Origin: Pseudaminobacter sp040049255
GTDB lineage: Bacteria > Pseudomonadota > Alphaproteobacteria > Rhizobiales > Rhizobiaceae
DNA: 64,000 nt
Reading direction: 5' to 3'
NCBI RefSeq assembly: GCF_040049255.1
Contig: NZ_JBDZDR010000003.1
Coordinates: 186,001-250,000, forward strand
Shown here piece by piece: positions 10,882-20,588 of this stretch. The position numbers and the translations under genes are program-made. The first letter of the stretch is position 1. Each line of letters begins with the position of its first letter. The notes beneath the pieces are model-generated. The model did no database searches. It saw only the letters and a list, made by a program, of their open reading frames with translations, and had not been told where the DNA came from.

Positions 10882-12393
10882 ATGACCGGCTATATTGTCG
10901 AACGCTTTCTGGCCGACGAGCAGGCGACGCTGCGCCTGGGTGAGGACCTGGCCCTGGCCCTGAGCCGCGGCGACGTGCTGGCGCTGCACGGCGACCTCGG
11001 CACCGGCAAGACCACGCTGGCGCGCAGCCTGATCCGCGCCATTGCCGGCGATCCCGAGCTCGAAGTGCCGAGCCCGACTTTTACCCTCGTGCAGGTCTAT
11101 GAGGGTCGGCTGCCGATCCAGCATTTCGACCTCTACCGGCTGTCGTCGGAGGAAGAGCTCGACGAGCTCGGCTTCGACGATGCGCTGGAGCAGGGCGCCG
11201 CCCTTGTCGAATGGCCGGAAAAGGCCGGCCACCGCATGCCGCCATCCGCCATCCGCATCGAGCTGTCGGAAAGCGGCGCCGGACGGCTGGCTCGGATCGT
11301 CGTTCCGGATGCGGCCGCGGGCGCCCGCATCAGCCGCTCCTTCGCCGCGCGCGATTTTCTGCAGCGTTCCGGCTGGGGCGAAGCCTCGCGTTCCTATTTC
11401 ACCGGCGATGCTTCGGCCCGCGCCTACGAGATCGTCTCGCTCGAAGGCCAGGCGCCGCGCATCCTCATGAACTCGCCCGAACTGGTGTTGGGCCCGCCCG
11501 TGCGTGATGGCAAGGCCTACGCCGAGATCGCCCACACGGCGCGCAGCGTGGCCGCCTTCGTCGCGCTCGACCGCGTGCTGCATGAGGCCGGCGTGAGCGT
11601 GCCGGAAATCTATGCGCAGGATTTCGAGAACGGCTTTCTGCTGATCGAGCATCTCGGCGCGGAAGGTTTTCTGGTCGACGGCAAGCCGGTGAAAGAGCGC
11701 TATGAGGCCGCGGCCGAACTGCTTGCCATGACACACGGCAAGACCTGGCCGGATCGCATCGAGGTCGCGCCGGGCGTCGTGCACACCGTGCCGCCCTTCG
11801 ACCGCGAGGCCATGCTGATCGAGGTCGAACTGCTGCTCGACTGGTACGTGCCGGCGGTAACGGGCAAGCCGGCCGACGCGGCGCTACACGACGAATACCG
11901 CCGCCTCTGGAATGCGCTGATCGACAGGTTGGACAAGGTGGAAAAGAGCCTGGTGCAACGCGATTTCCACTCGCCCAACATCATCTGGCGCGCCGAGCGC
12001 ACCGGGTTTGACCGGCTCGGCATCATCGATTTCCAGGACGCGCTGATCGGCCCCGCGGCCTATGACGTCGCCTCGCTCGCCATGGATGCGCGCGTGACCG
12101 TGCCGGAGGAGATCGAGGCGGCCTCAGTGAAGGCCTATGTCGCGGCGCGACAGGCCGCCGGCGCTTTCGATGAGGAGGACTTCCGCGAGGCCTATGCCAT
12201 CATGGCCGCGCAGCGCAATTCCAAGATCCTCGGCATCTTCGTGCGGCTCGACCGCCGCGATGGCAAGCCCGACTATCTCAAGCACCTGCCGCGCATCCGC
12301 GACTATCTGCGCCGCGCACTTGCCCATCCCGCGCTTGCCGAGCTGCGCGATTTCTATCAGGTTCACGGCTTCACCGAGGACGCAGAGCTTTGA
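10882..12393 (+). CDS. tsaE: TsaE fused to an AmgK-like sugar kinase
   Basis: Two-domain protein of 503 residues. Residues 1 to about 150 are TsaE, the ATPase that supports TsaB/TsaD in making threonylcarbamoyladenosine at tRNA position 37 (Walker A GDLGTGKT at 37-44, then SPTFTL, HFDLYRL and VEWPEK). Residues from about 165 form an aminoglycoside-phosphotransferase-fold kinase with catalytic Asp361 in QRDFHSPN and metal-binding Asp383 in IDFQDA. The kinase resembles AmgK, which phosphorylates N-acetylmuramate at the anomeric carbon, and the next gene is a MurU-like uridylyltransferase, which fits. The fusion is common in this order; substrate identity is inferred from context. Confidence 0.88.
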   Translation: MTGYIVERFLADEQATLRLGEDLALALSRGDVLALHGDLGTGKTTLARSLIRAIAGDPELEVPSPTFTLVQVYEGRLPIQHFDLYRLSSEEELDELGFDDALEQGAALVEWPEKAGHRMPPSAIRIELSESGAGRLARIVVPDAAAGARISRSFAARDFLQRSGWGEASRSYFTGDASARAYEIVSLEGQAPRILMNSPELVLGPPVRDGKAYAEIAHTARSVAAFVALDRVLHEAGVSVPEIYAQDFENGFLLIEHLGAEGFLVDGKPVKERYEAAAELLAMTHGKTWPDRIEVAPGVVHTVPPFDREAMLIEVELLLDWYVPAVTGKPADAALHDEYRRLWNALIDRLDKVEKSLVQRDFHSPNIIWRAERTGFDRLGIIDFQDALIGPAAYDVASLAMDARVTVPEEIEAASVKAYVAARQAAGAFDEEDFREAYAIMAAQRNSKILGIFVRLDRRDGKPDYLKHLPRIRDYLRRALAHPALAELRDFYQVHGFTEDAEL

Positions 12394-13124
12394 CCGACCC
12401 GCACATGCCGAAAACCGCCATGGTCCTTGCCGCAGGATTGGGCAAGCGCATGCGGCCGCTCACCGACACCATGCCCAAGCCTTTGGTGCGCGTGGCCGGC
12501 AAGACGCTGCTCGACTGGGGGCTGGACAGCCTGGCCGAGGCCGGCGTGGCCAAGGCGGTGGTCAACGTCCATTATTTTCCGGAGCAGATCGTCGCCCATG
12601 TGGCGGGGCGCCCGCGCCCGGCCGTGGTGATTTCCGACGAGAGCGAAGCGCTGCTCGATTCCGCCGGCGGCATCGCCAAGGCGCTGCCTCAGCTTGGCGC
12701 GGAGCCTTTCCTGGTGCTCAACGCCGACACGTTCTGGATCGACCGGGACGAGTCCAATCTCAAGCGGCTGGCCCTTGCCTGGGACGCATCGAGGATGGAT
12801 ATTCTGCTCATGTTGGCGGATTTCCCCTCGGCAACCGGCCACAGCGGCGGCACGGATTTCCTGCTTGGCCCCGACGGCACGCTCAAGCGTGCGGCGAGCG
12901 ACCCTGCCGGCCTGATCTATGCCGGCGCGGCAATCATGCACCCGCGCATCTTTGCCGGCGCCGAGGCCACGCCGCACTCGCTCAACCTCTATTTCGACCG
13001 CGCCATCGCCGCCGGCCGGCTCTATGGCATGAAGATGGAAGGCCGCTGGATCACCGTCGGCACGCCCGACGCCATCGCGCCGGCGGAAGCGGTGGTGGCG
13101 AGCGCCATGGCGCAGGACGCATGA
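12390..13124 (+). CDS. murU: MurU-like nucleotidyltransferase (MurNAc-1-phosphate uridylyltransferase)
   Basis: Sugar-1-phosphate nucleotidyltransferase of 244 residues with the signature LAAGLGKRMRPLTDTMPKPL near the N-terminus and the metal-binding Asp in LNADTFW. Next to an AmgK-like kinase, the likely role is forming UDP-MurNAc from MurNAc-1-phosphate, a cell-wall recycling bypass that avoids de novo MurA/MurB synthesis. The start may be a TTG at 12390 overlapping the tsaE stop, with GAGG upstream, or the ATG at 12405; the evidence does not decide. It overlaps addB by 4 bases (ATGA). Confidence 0.85.
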   Translation: MTDPHMPKTAMVLAAGLGKRMRPLTDTMPKPLVRVAGKTLLDWGLDSLAEAGVAKAVVNVHYFPEQIVAHVAGRPRPAVVISDESEALLDSAGGIAKALPQLGAEPFLVLNADTFWIDRDESNLKRLALAWDASRMDILLMLADFPSATGHSGGTDFLLGPDGTLKRAASDPAGLIYAGAAIMHPRIFAGAEATPHSLNLYFDRAIAAGRLYGMKMEGRWITVGTPDAIAPAEAVVASAMAQDA

Positions 13125-16100
13125 GCGGCCGGCCCGCGCCCCGCCTGTTTTCCATTCCGCCCGGTGCCGCCTTTTTGCCGACGCTGGCCGAAAGCCTGCT
13201 CGACGGCCGCCTGATCCCCGATTTCCGCTTCGACGGCGACCCGCTGGCGCTGGCCGACGTCACCATCTATGTGCCGACACGCCGCGCCGCGCGCGAACTG
13301 CGCAGTGCGTTTGTCGAGAAGGCCAAGGGCGGCTCGGCGATCCTGCCCACCATCCGGCCGCTCGGCGAATTCGACGAGGACGAGGCGCTTTTCGCGCCCG
13401 AGGGAACAGGCGAAATCGACCTCGCGCAGCCGATCGGATCGATCGACCGCCTGCTGCTGCTCGCTCCCCTCGTGCGCAGTTGGAAACGGCGGCTGCCGGC
13501 CCATGTCGCCAGCCTGTTCGAGGAGGAAATCGTCGTTCCGGCCTCGGCAGCCGATGCGGTGTGGCTGGCGCGCGATCTGGCCGGGCTGATGGACGAGATC
13601 GAGACCGAGGGATCCGATTGGGCACGGCTGCATGATCTGGTTTCTGGCGACCTCGCCAACTGGTGGCAGGTAACGCTCGATTTCCTCGAAATCGTCATGA
13701 CCGCCTGGCCGGCGCTGCTTGGGGAACTCGACCGCTCCAACCCGGCCGCGCATCGCAATGCGCTGATCCGGCTGGAGGCCGAACGGCTGCGCCAGCGGCC
13801 GCCGCAGGGACCGGTCGTCGCCGCCGGCTCCACCGGCTCCATTCCCGCCACCGCCGAACTTTTGTCGGCCATCGCGCGGCTGCCGCGCGGGGCGGTGGTG
13901 CTGCCTGGCCTCGACCGGAGCATGGACGAGCGCTCCTGGTCGGTCATCTCGGCCGAGGCCACGCCCGCAGCCGTGCTCGGCCATCCGCAATATGGTCTCG
14001 CCAAGCTGCTGAAAAAGATCGGCATTTTGCGCGCGGATGTCGAAGAGATTGGGGCAGTCGCGCCGGCACAGGCGCTACGCGATGCGCTGGTCGCGCAGGC
14101 CTTGCTGCCAGCCGAAACCACCGATGCCTGGGCCGGCCAGCGGGCAGGGGTTTCCGAGGCGGACGTTGAAGCCGCTTTTGCCAGCGTGACGCTGCTGGAA
14201 GCGGCGAGCGAGCGCGACGAGGCGGTGGCGATCGCGCTTGCGCTGCGTCACGCGATTGCCGAGCCCCGCCACAAGGCGGCCCTCGTCACCGGCGATCGCA
14301 ACCTTGCCCGGCGCGTTTCGGCCGAACTCCTGCGCTTCGGCATCCAGGCCAATGATTCCGGCGGCACGCCGCTGGCCAACACGCCGCCCGGCGCGCTGCT
14401 GCGCCTCATGCTGCAGGCCGCGTTCCGGCCGGGCGATCCGGTTTCGGTGCTGTCGCTCTTGAAACATCCGCTGCTCTCGCTCGGCATCGAGCGTCGTCAA
14501 GTTCGGCACGCCGCCGAAACCATCGAACTTGTGGCGCTGCGCGGTGGCACCGGCAGGCCGGATGTCGCTCATCTTGGAAACCTGTTCGAAGAGCGCCTTG
14601 CGGGTCTGGCGGGCGAGGGGCGAAAACCGTTCTGGGAAACGCGCCTCACCGAAAGGCGGCTCACCGATTCTCGCGCCGTGCTCGCCCGGCTCGATGAGGC
14701 GCTGGCCCCGCTGGTCGCCTTCCGGGGCGAGGTGGACGTAGAACTTTCGGCCATCGTCCGCGCCACCGTCACGGTACTCGAAGCGCTCGGCCGGAGTGCC
14801 GATGGCAGCCTGACCGAACTCTACGGCGGCGAGGCGGGCGAAAAGCTGGCCGACCTGCTGCGCGGACTGGTCGCCGCCACCGCGCCGTTCGCCTTCACGG
14901 CCGACGAATGGCCTGATGTGGCCGAGGCGCTGGTCGCGCCGGAGGTCGTAAAGCCGGCGCATGGCGGCGATGGCCGCGTCTCGATCTGGGGTGCGCTGGA
15001 AGCCCGTTTGCTGAGCGTCGACACCCTCATCGTCGGCGGGCTGAATGAGGGCGTCTGGCCGCGCAAGGCGCAGGCCGATCGCTTCATGTCGCGCCTGATG
15101 AAGACCGGCATCGAGCTCGAACCGCCGGAGCGGCGCATCGGCCAGTCGGCGCATGATTTCCAGATGGCGCTGGGCACGCCGCAGGTGATCCTGACGCGCT
15201 CGGCGCGTTCGGGCGATGCGCCGGCCGTGCCCTCGCGCTGGCTGCAGCGTATCCTCACTTTCGCTGGGCAGGGTGCGGCGGCGGCCATGCGCGCCCGCGG
15301 CGAGGGATTGCTCGGCTGGGCGCGCGCGCTGGACGCCGGCCCGCAGATTGCCTTTGCCGAACGCCCGCAGCCGAAACCGCCGGTCGATGCCCGGCCGCGC
15401 CATTTCTCTGTCACCGAGATCGAGACGCTGCGCCGCGACCCCTATGCGATCTACGCCAAGCGCATCCTCAAGCTGATGCCGCTGGAAGAGTTGGTGCGCG
15501 ATCCCGGTGCGGCCGAACGCGGCACCCTGTTCCACGACATCATGCAGCGCTTTACGACCTCCGGCGTCGATCCGAGGGCGGACACCGCGCTTGCCGTATT
15601 GCTTGACGCCGGCCGTGCTGCCTTCGATGAGGCCAATTTGCCGGAGGACGTGCGCGCCGTGTGGTGGCCGCGCTTTGAGAAGCTGGCCGAAAACATCATC
15701 GTGTGGGAGCGCGGGCGCGCCGCTTCGGTGAAGGCCCGCCACCCGGAAGCGCGCGCCGAAAAGACGCCGGTCGGCGCTTCGGGCGTGACGCTGTCCGGCT
15801 ATGCCGACCGCGTCGACCTGCTTGCCGCCGGCATGGCCGACATCATCGATTACAAGACAGGCTCCTCGCCCTCCAAGGCGCAGGCGCACACGCTGTTGGC
15901 GCCGCAGCTCGCGCTGGAAGGGGCACTGCTGAAGCGCGGTGCGTTCCACGACCTCGGATCGCTGCAGCCGGCGGACCTAGCCTTCGTGCGCTTCAAGCCC
16001 AATGGCGAGGTGTTCGAAGAGTCGATCCTCGACTACAACCGCAAGCCCCGCCCGGCCGGCGACCTGGCGGAGGAAGCCTGGCGGCGGCTGGAGGAGCTGC

Positions 16101-16252
16101 TGCAGCACTATAACCGCGCCGATACCGGCTACCTGTCGCGCGCGCTACCGTTCCGCGAGGGCGAGACCGATGGCGATTACGACCATCTGGCGCGCGTGCT
16201 GGAATGGTCAGCCGGCGGCGACAATGCGGGCGAATCCGGGGGCGACGAATGA
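13121..16252 (+). CDS. addB: Double-strand break repair protein AddB
   Basis: Subunit of the AddAB helicase-nuclease that resects DNA ends for RecA-dependent repair, the alphaproteobacterial counterpart of RecBCD. The 1043-residue protein ends in a PD-(D/E)XK nuclease domain with GYADRVD and IIDYKTG (Asp910). The N-terminal segment PTRRAARELRSAF matches the family. No GxxGxGKT Walker A motif is visible near the N-terminus, where IPPGAAFL stands instead, so the helicase fold is probably inactive. The protein has no cysteine, so it cannot carry the iron-sulfur cluster of Bacillus AddB. It overlaps murU and addA by 4 bases each. Confidence 0.95.
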   Translation: MSGRPAPRLFSIPPGAAFLPTLAESLLDGRLIPDFRFDGDPLALADVTIYVPTRRAARELRSAFVEKAKGGSAILPTIRPLGEFDEDEALFAPEGTGEIDLAQPIGSIDRLLLLAPLVRSWKRRLPAHVASLFEEEIVVPASAADAVWLARDLAGLMDEIETEGSDWARLHDLVSGDLANWWQVTLDFLEIVMTAWPALLGELDRSNPAAHRNALIRLEAERLRQRPPQGPVVAAGSTGSIPATAELLSAIARLPRGAVVLPGLDRSMDERSWSVISAEATPAAVLGHPQYGLAKLLKKIGILRADVEEIGAVAPAQALRDALVAQALLPAETTDAWAGQRAGVSEADVEAAFASVTLLEAASERDEAVAIALALRHAIAEPRHKAALVTGDRNLARRVSAELLRFGIQANDSGGTPLANTPPGALLRLMLQAAFRPGDPVSVLSLLKHPLLSLGIERRQVRHAAETIELVALRGGTGRPDVAHLGNLFEERLAGLAGEGRKPFWETRLTERRLTDSRAVLARLDEALAPLVAFRGEVDVELSAIVRATVTVLEALGRSADGSLTELYGGEAGEKLADLLRGLVAATAPFAFTADEWPDVAEALVAPEVVKPAHGGDGRVSIWGALEARLLSVDTLIVGGLNEGVWPRKAQADRFMSRLMKTGIELEPPERRIGQSAHDFQMALGTPQVILTRSARSGDAPAVPSRWLQRILTFAGQGAAAAMRARGEGLLGWARALDAGPQIAFAERPQPKPPVDARPRHFSVTEIETLRRDPYAIYAKRILKLMPLEELVRDPGAAERGTLFHDIMQRFTTSGVDPRADTALAVLLDAGRAAFDEANLPEDVRAVWWPRFEKLAENIIVWERGRAASVKARHPEARAEKTPVGASGVTLSGYADRVDLLAAGMADIIDYKTGSSPSKAQAHTLLAPQLALEGALLKRGAFHDLGSLQPADLAFVRFKPNGEVFEESILDYNRKPRPAGDLAEEAWRRLEELLQHYNRADTGYLSRALPFREGETDGDYDHLARVLEWSAGGDNAGESGGDE

Positions 16253-19200
16253 GGAAGATCTTTTCCGTTCCCGCCGAAACCGTCGAGCGCCAGGCCAGGG
16301 CGGCTAACCCGCAAAATTCCGTCTGGGTGTCGGCCAATGCCGGCTCGGGAAAGACGCATGTGCTGTCGCAGCGCGTCATCCGGCTTTTGCTGGAAGGCAC
16401 GGACCCGTCGAAAATCCTGTGCCTCACCTATACGCGCGCGGCCGCCGCCAACATGTCCAACCGCGTCTTCGGCAATCTGTCGAAATGGACCATGCTGGAC
16501 GACGAGGCCCTGCGTGCCGAGATCGAGAAGCTGGAGGGTCGGGCGCCGAACGCCGAAAAGCTGCGCCGCGCGCGCCGGCTGTTTGCCGAGGCGCTGGAAA
16601 CGCCGGGCGGCCTGAAAATCCAGACCATCCACGCCTTCTGCGAATCCGTGCTGCACCAGTTCCCGCTGGAAGCCAACATCGCCGCCCACTTCCAGATGCT
16701 CGACCCGCTGATGGAAGAGACGCTGTTTGCCACCGCCCGCCGCGAAATGGTGACGGGCGCGGTAGCGGCGGATCATCCCGAGCTTGCCGAAGCCTTCGCC
16801 ATGGTGCTGGAGCGCGGCGGCGAAGCGGGGCTGGACGCGCTGCTTTCCGAGATCGTCGCCAAGCGCGACGGCCTGCGCGCCTTCATCGATGCTATCGGCC
16901 ACAATCCCCACTATCCGGCGCTGTTTGAGGAATTCGGCTTTTCGCCTGACGACACCGCTGAGGGCATCGCGGACTCCATCTGGCCGCTGCCCGGCTTTCC
17001 CGCCGATGTCTTTACCGAGTTTGCGCTCGCCGCGGAGGCCGTCGATGCGCGGCGCGCGCTGGACAGCATCATTCCCGACGCCGCCCGCGCCTTCGAGGAG
17101 CGCGACCCGATCGCGCGGCTGAAGCTTCTGGCAAAAGGCTTCCTGAAGTCCGACGGCGATCCCTACGACCCGGTAAAGACCTTCAAGAAGGCGCTGCACG
17201 ACCGCATGCTGGATTTAGCCGAGCGCTATTCGGCCGCCGCCGCAGCCATCATCGCCACGTCCGACCGGCTGGCCATGTTCCGCATGCTGGAAGGTACGCG
17301 CGCCGCGCTCACCATCGCCGACTGGCTGATCGGCCGCTACGAGAGGCTGAAGACCGGGCGCGGCTTCCTTGACTTCAATGACCTCATCACCCACACGGTG
17401 CGCCTGCTTGCCCGGCAGGATGCCGGCCCCTGGGTGCAATACAAGCTCGACAAGGGCATCGACCACATCCTGCTCGACGAGGCGCAGGACACCAGCCCCG
17501 ACCAGTGGGAAGTGGTGAAGCGCCTTGCCGAAGAGTTTTTCGCCGGCCACAGCGCGCGCGACAATGTCCATCGCACCGTCTTTGCCGTGGGCGACGAAAA
17601 GCAGTCGATCTATTCGTTCCAGGGCGCGGCGCCGGAATCCTTCGCCCGCACCGGCCACGAATTCTCGCAGCGCGTGCGCGCCGCCAACGGCAATTTCGAG
17701 CCGGTCAGGCTGACGCTCTCCTTCCGCTCCACCGACGACGTGCTGCAGGCCGTCGACACGGTCTTTTCGAGCGAGGAGACACGGCGCGGCATCACGCTCG
17801 ATCCCGGCCCGGTGCAGCACAATGCCATCCGCGCCGGCGCGCCCGGCTATGTCGAGGTCTGGCCGTCGATCGGCGCGGACGTGGCGGAAGAACCTGACGA
17901 CTGGACACAGGCCATCGACCACGCCCATGCGCCAGCCGTGCGCGTGGCCGAAAACGTCGCCGCCACCATCCAGCACTGGATCCGCTCGGGCGAGATCATC
18001 GAGGGCAGCGGCAAGCTTCTGTCGGCCGGCGATGTCATCGTGCTGGTGCGCAAGCGCGACCGCTTTGTCCATGCGCTGGCGCGCAGCCTGAAGAACCGGG
18101 GCATCGCGGTGGCCGGCGCCGACCGCCTCAGCCTGCCCGGCCACATCGCGGTGAAGGACCTGATGGCGCTCGGCCGCTTCCTCATCCAGCCCGAGGACGA
18201 TCTGTCGCTCGCCGCGATCCTCAAAAGTCCGATCTTCCGGCTGAGCGAGGACACGCTGTTCGACCTCGCTTATGGGCGCGCCGCAGGCGTCTCGCTCTAC
18301 ACCTCACTGCGCCGCAAGGCGGAGAGCGCGCCTGAACTGGCGGCGGTGGCAAAGCGGCTTGACGACTGGGCGACGGAAGCCGCCTACAAGCCTGTCTTCG
18401 AGTTCTATTCGAGCCTTCTCGGCCGTGACGGCGTCCGCAAGGCGATGATTTCGCGGCTGGGGCAGGATGCCGGCGACATCCTCGACGAATTTTTGTCATT
18501 CTGTCTCGCCGAAGAGCGCACCGGCCTGCCGGGCCTCGAATCCTTCCTCGCCACGCTGGAAAGCGCCGGGCCCGAGATCAAGCGCGAGATGGACCAGACG
18601 CGCGACGAGGTGCGCATCATGACCGCGCATGCTTCTAAGGGTCTTGAGGCGCCGGTGGTGTTCCTTGTCGATGGCGGCGCCACGCCCTTCAGCGACCAGC
18701 ACCTGCCGCGCCTGATGCCCTTCGAGGCCAAAAGCGAGGAGCTGCGCCGGGCAAAGGGCTATCTCTGGCGCTCCGGCAGCGACGTCAAGAACCTTTATTC
18801 GCAGGCCATGTCGGACACGCTGAAGGAGCGCGCCGACGACGAATATCGCCGCCTGCTCTATGTCGGCATGACACGCGCCGAAGACCGGCTGATCGTCTGC
18901 GGCTATCATGGCAAACGGGCGCCGAACCCGGCCACCTGGCACGCGCTGGTCAGCAAGGCGCTGATCGCGTCGGGCAAATGCGAGGAACGCGCGCATCCTG
19001 TCGCGCCGGACATTTTTGTCCATCGTTTTCGCGTCACGCCACTGCCGGCGGTGCAACTGATGGCCGAACCGCCGGTGGCGAAGGACGAAGAGCAGGTGGC
19101 GACAATCCCGCCTGGCTTGTTGGAAAAGCTGCCCCCGGTCGAGCTCCTGCCGCGCCCCTTGTCGCCCTCCGGCGCCTCGGCACTCATCGAGGAAACGCCG

Positions 19201-19776
19201 GAGCCGGTAGTGTCCACGCGCTCGCCGGTGCTCGATCCGGAGGTGGAGCCCGGCTTCGCCATCGCGCGCGGCCTGGTGCTGCACAAGCTGTTGCAGATGC
19301 TGCCCGGCATGGCCGAGGAAGACCGGCGGCCGGCAGCGCTGCGCTATCTCGCCCGCGCCGGCGCATCATGGAAGGACGAGGAACGGCAGGCCCTGCTGGC
19401 CTCGGTCGAGGCGATCCTTGCCTCGGAAGATTTTGCGCCGCTGTTCGCCCTCGGCTCGCGCGCGGAAGTCGCGATCATGGGCAGCGTCACGGTCAAGGGC
19501 AAGCAGCGCACCGTCTCCGGCAAGATCGACCGGCTGGCGGTGACCGCCGACGAGGTGCTGATCGTCGATTACAAGACCAATCGGCCCGCGCCAGCGTCCT
19601 TCGAGCAGGTGCCGCTCGCCTATGTCACGCAGCTAGCGCTCTACCGCGCGCTGCTGGGGCCGCTCTATCCCGGCAGGGGCGTGTCGGCGGCACTTCTGTT
19701 TACTGAGATTCCGGGCCTCATCCGGATTCCCGAGGCGGCGATGGACGACGCCCTTGCTCGACTCAACGCGTCGTGA
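16249..19776 (+). CDS. addA: Double-strand break repair helicase-nuclease AddA
   Basis: UvrD/RecB-type helicase subunit of AddAB, 1175 residues. Walker A AGSGKT lies at about 31-36, followed by LTYTRAAAANM; Walker B with motif II is DEAQDTSPDQW at 410-420; further helicase motifs include VGDEKQSIYSFQGA and LLYVGMTRAEDRL. The C-terminal nuclease motif is IVDYKTN (Asp1107). I start it at the ATG overlapping the addB stop (ATGA), which gives MRKIFSVPAETVERQ; longer in-frame starts lie inside addB. AddB and AddA are clearly co-translated. Confidence 0.97.
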   Translation: MRKIFSVPAETVERQARAANPQNSVWVSANAGSGKTHVLSQRVIRLLLEGTDPSKILCLTYTRAAAANMSNRVFGNLSKWTMLDDEALRAEIEKLEGRAPNAEKLRRARRLFAEALETPGGLKIQTIHAFCESVLHQFPLEANIAAHFQMLDPLMEETLFATARREMVTGAVAADHPELAEAFAMVLERGGEAGLDALLSEIVAKRDGLRAFIDAIGHNPHYPALFEEFGFSPDDTAEGIADSIWPLPGFPADVFTEFALAAEAVDARRALDSIIPDAARAFEERDPIARLKLLAKGFLKSDGDPYDPVKTFKKALHDRMLDLAERYSAAAAAIIATSDRLAMFRMLEGTRAALTIADWLIGRYERLKTGRGFLDFNDLITHTVRLLARQDAGPWVQYKLDKGIDHILLDEAQDTSPDQWEVVKRLAEEFFAGHSARDNVHRTVFAVGDEKQSIYSFQGAAPESFARTGHEFSQRVRAANGNFEPVRLTLSFRSTDDVLQAVDTVFSSEETRRGITLDPGPVQHNAIRAGAPGYVEVWPSIGADVAEEPDDWTQAIDHAHAPAVRVAENVAATIQHWIRSGEIIEGSGKLLSAGDVIVLVRKRDRFVHALARSLKNRGIAVAGADRLSLPGHIAVKDLMALGRFLIQPEDDLSLAAILKSPIFRLSEDTLFDLAYGRAAGVSLYTSLRRKAESAPELAAVAKRLDDWATEAAYKPVFEFYSSLLGRDGVRKAMISRLGQDAGDILDEFLSFCLAEERTGLPGLESFLATLESAGPEIKREMDQTRDEVRIMTAHASKGLEAPVVFLVDGGATPFSDQHLPRLMPFEAKSEELRRAKGYLWRSGSDVKNLYSQAMSDTLKERADDEYRRLLYVGMTRAEDRLIVCGYHGKRAPNPATWHALVSKALIASGKCEERAHPVAPDIFVHRFRVTPLPAVQLMAEPPVAKDEEQVATIPPGLLEKLPPVELLPRPLSPSGASALIEETPEPVVSTRSPVLDPEVEPGFAIARGLVLHKLLQMLPGMAEEDRRPAALRYLARAGASWKDEERQALLASVEAILASEDFAPLFALGSRAEVAIMGSVTVKGKQRTVSGKIDRLAVTADEVLIVDYKTNRPAPASFEQVPLAYVTQLALYRALLGPLYPGRGVSAALLFTEIPGLIRIPEAAMDDALARLNAS

Positions 19777-19788
19777 CACAAACTGTGC

Positions 19789-19818
19789 TTGAACGCCTGC
19801 TCAACCGGCACCATATGT
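19789..19818 (+). promoter_or_regulatory. Candidate sigma-70-type promoter of trxA
   Basis: TTGAAC (19789-19794) and ATATGT (19813-19818) are separated by 18 bases, 33 bases before the trxA ATG, in the short gap after addA. Confidence 0.4.
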
Positions 19819-19850
19819 AGCGCGACTTTTACACCCGAAAGGATTTCATC

Positions 19851-20171
19851 ATGGCCACCGTCAAGGTCGACAAGAGCAATTTCAAGTCCGCTGTGCTGGA
19901 CGCCGAGGGTCCGGTGGTGGTGGACTTCTGGGCCGAATGGTGCGGCCCCTGCAAGATGATCGGACCCTCGCTGGAAGAGATCTCCAACGAGCTCGCCGGC
20001 AAGGTGACGATCACCAAGCTCAACATCGACGAGAATCCGGAGCTGGCCGCGCAGTACGGCGTGCGCTCCATTCCCACCCTGATGATCTTCAAGGGCGGCG
20101 AAGTGGCCGACATCAAGGTCGGCGCTGCGCCCAAGACCGCGCTGTCGAGCTGGATCGGCGGCGCCGCCTGA
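19851..20171 (+). CDS. trxA: Thioredoxin 1
   Basis: Small cytoplasmic disulfide reductase of 106 residues, reduced by thioredoxin reductase and donating electrons to ribonucleotide reductase, peroxiredoxins and PAPS or methionine sulfoxide reductases. The redox motif WCGPC has Cys31 and Cys34 in DFWAEWCGPCKMIGP, and the cis-Pro loop is RSIPTL. The length is typical. It has its own candidate promoter and is closed by a strong terminator. Confidence 0.98.
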   Translation: MATVKVDKSNFKSAVLDAEGPVVVDFWAEWCGPCKMIGPSLEEISNELAGKVTITKLNIDENPELAAQYGVRSIPTLMIFKGGEVADIKVGAAPKTALSSWIGGAA

Positions 20172-20192
20172 TCCTTGCCTGAATGCAGTGGA

Positions 20193-20220
20193 AGCCCGGC
20201 CTCGCGCCGGGCTTTTTCTT
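20193..20220 (+). terminator. Rho-independent terminator of trxA
   Basis: An 8-bp stem AGCCCGGC / GCCGGGCT with loop CTCGC is followed by TTTTTCTT, 22 bases after the trxA stop. The same loop occurs in the pheT terminator. Confidence 0.93.
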
Positions 20221-20303
20221 TGGTGCCCTGGTTTCGGCGCGCTGGCCCTCGTCAGAGGGCTGCTCCCTCGCTCTCATGGAGCATGCATGAAAGGGAGCAC
20301 AAA

Positions 20304-20585
20304 ATGACCGGATCCGCCAAGCCCACCGTCTTCATCGACAATGACCGCGTCGTCGTAACCGAATGGCGCTTTGCGCCGGGCGCCAGCACCGGCTGGCACC
20401 GCCACGGCCACGACTATGTCGTGGTGCCGCTGATGGACGGCAAGGTGAAGCTTCTGACCAAAGACGGCGAAGCGCTCGCCGAGATGAAGAAGGGCGTGCC
20501 CTATTTCCGCTCCGAGGGCGTCGAGCACGACGTGATCAACGCCAATGACGGCGAATATGCCTTCATCGAGATCGAGCTGAAGTAG
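20304..20585 (+). CDS. Small cupin-domain protein
   Basis: 93-residue single cupin barrel. Motif 1 is GWHRHGHDYVVVPL, with the His residues that bind metal, and motif 2 contributes PYFRSEGVEHDV. The substrate is unknown; such small cupins can be metal-binding enzymes or sensors. The ATG at 20304 follows AAGGGAG. It is convergent with folC, whose stop lies 4 bases beyond its own. Confidence 0.85.
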   Translation: MTGSAKPTVFIDNDRVVVTEWRFAPGASTGWHRHGHDYVVVPLMDGKVKLLTKDGEALAEMKKGVPYFRSEGVEHDVINANDGEYAFIEIELK

Positions 20586-20588
20586 CGA

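Noticed and set aside
12137..13120. Upstream extension of the addB frame over tsaE and murU
   Set aside because: The extension overlaps two real genes in another frame; AddB similarity begins at 13121, where ATGA couples it to murU.
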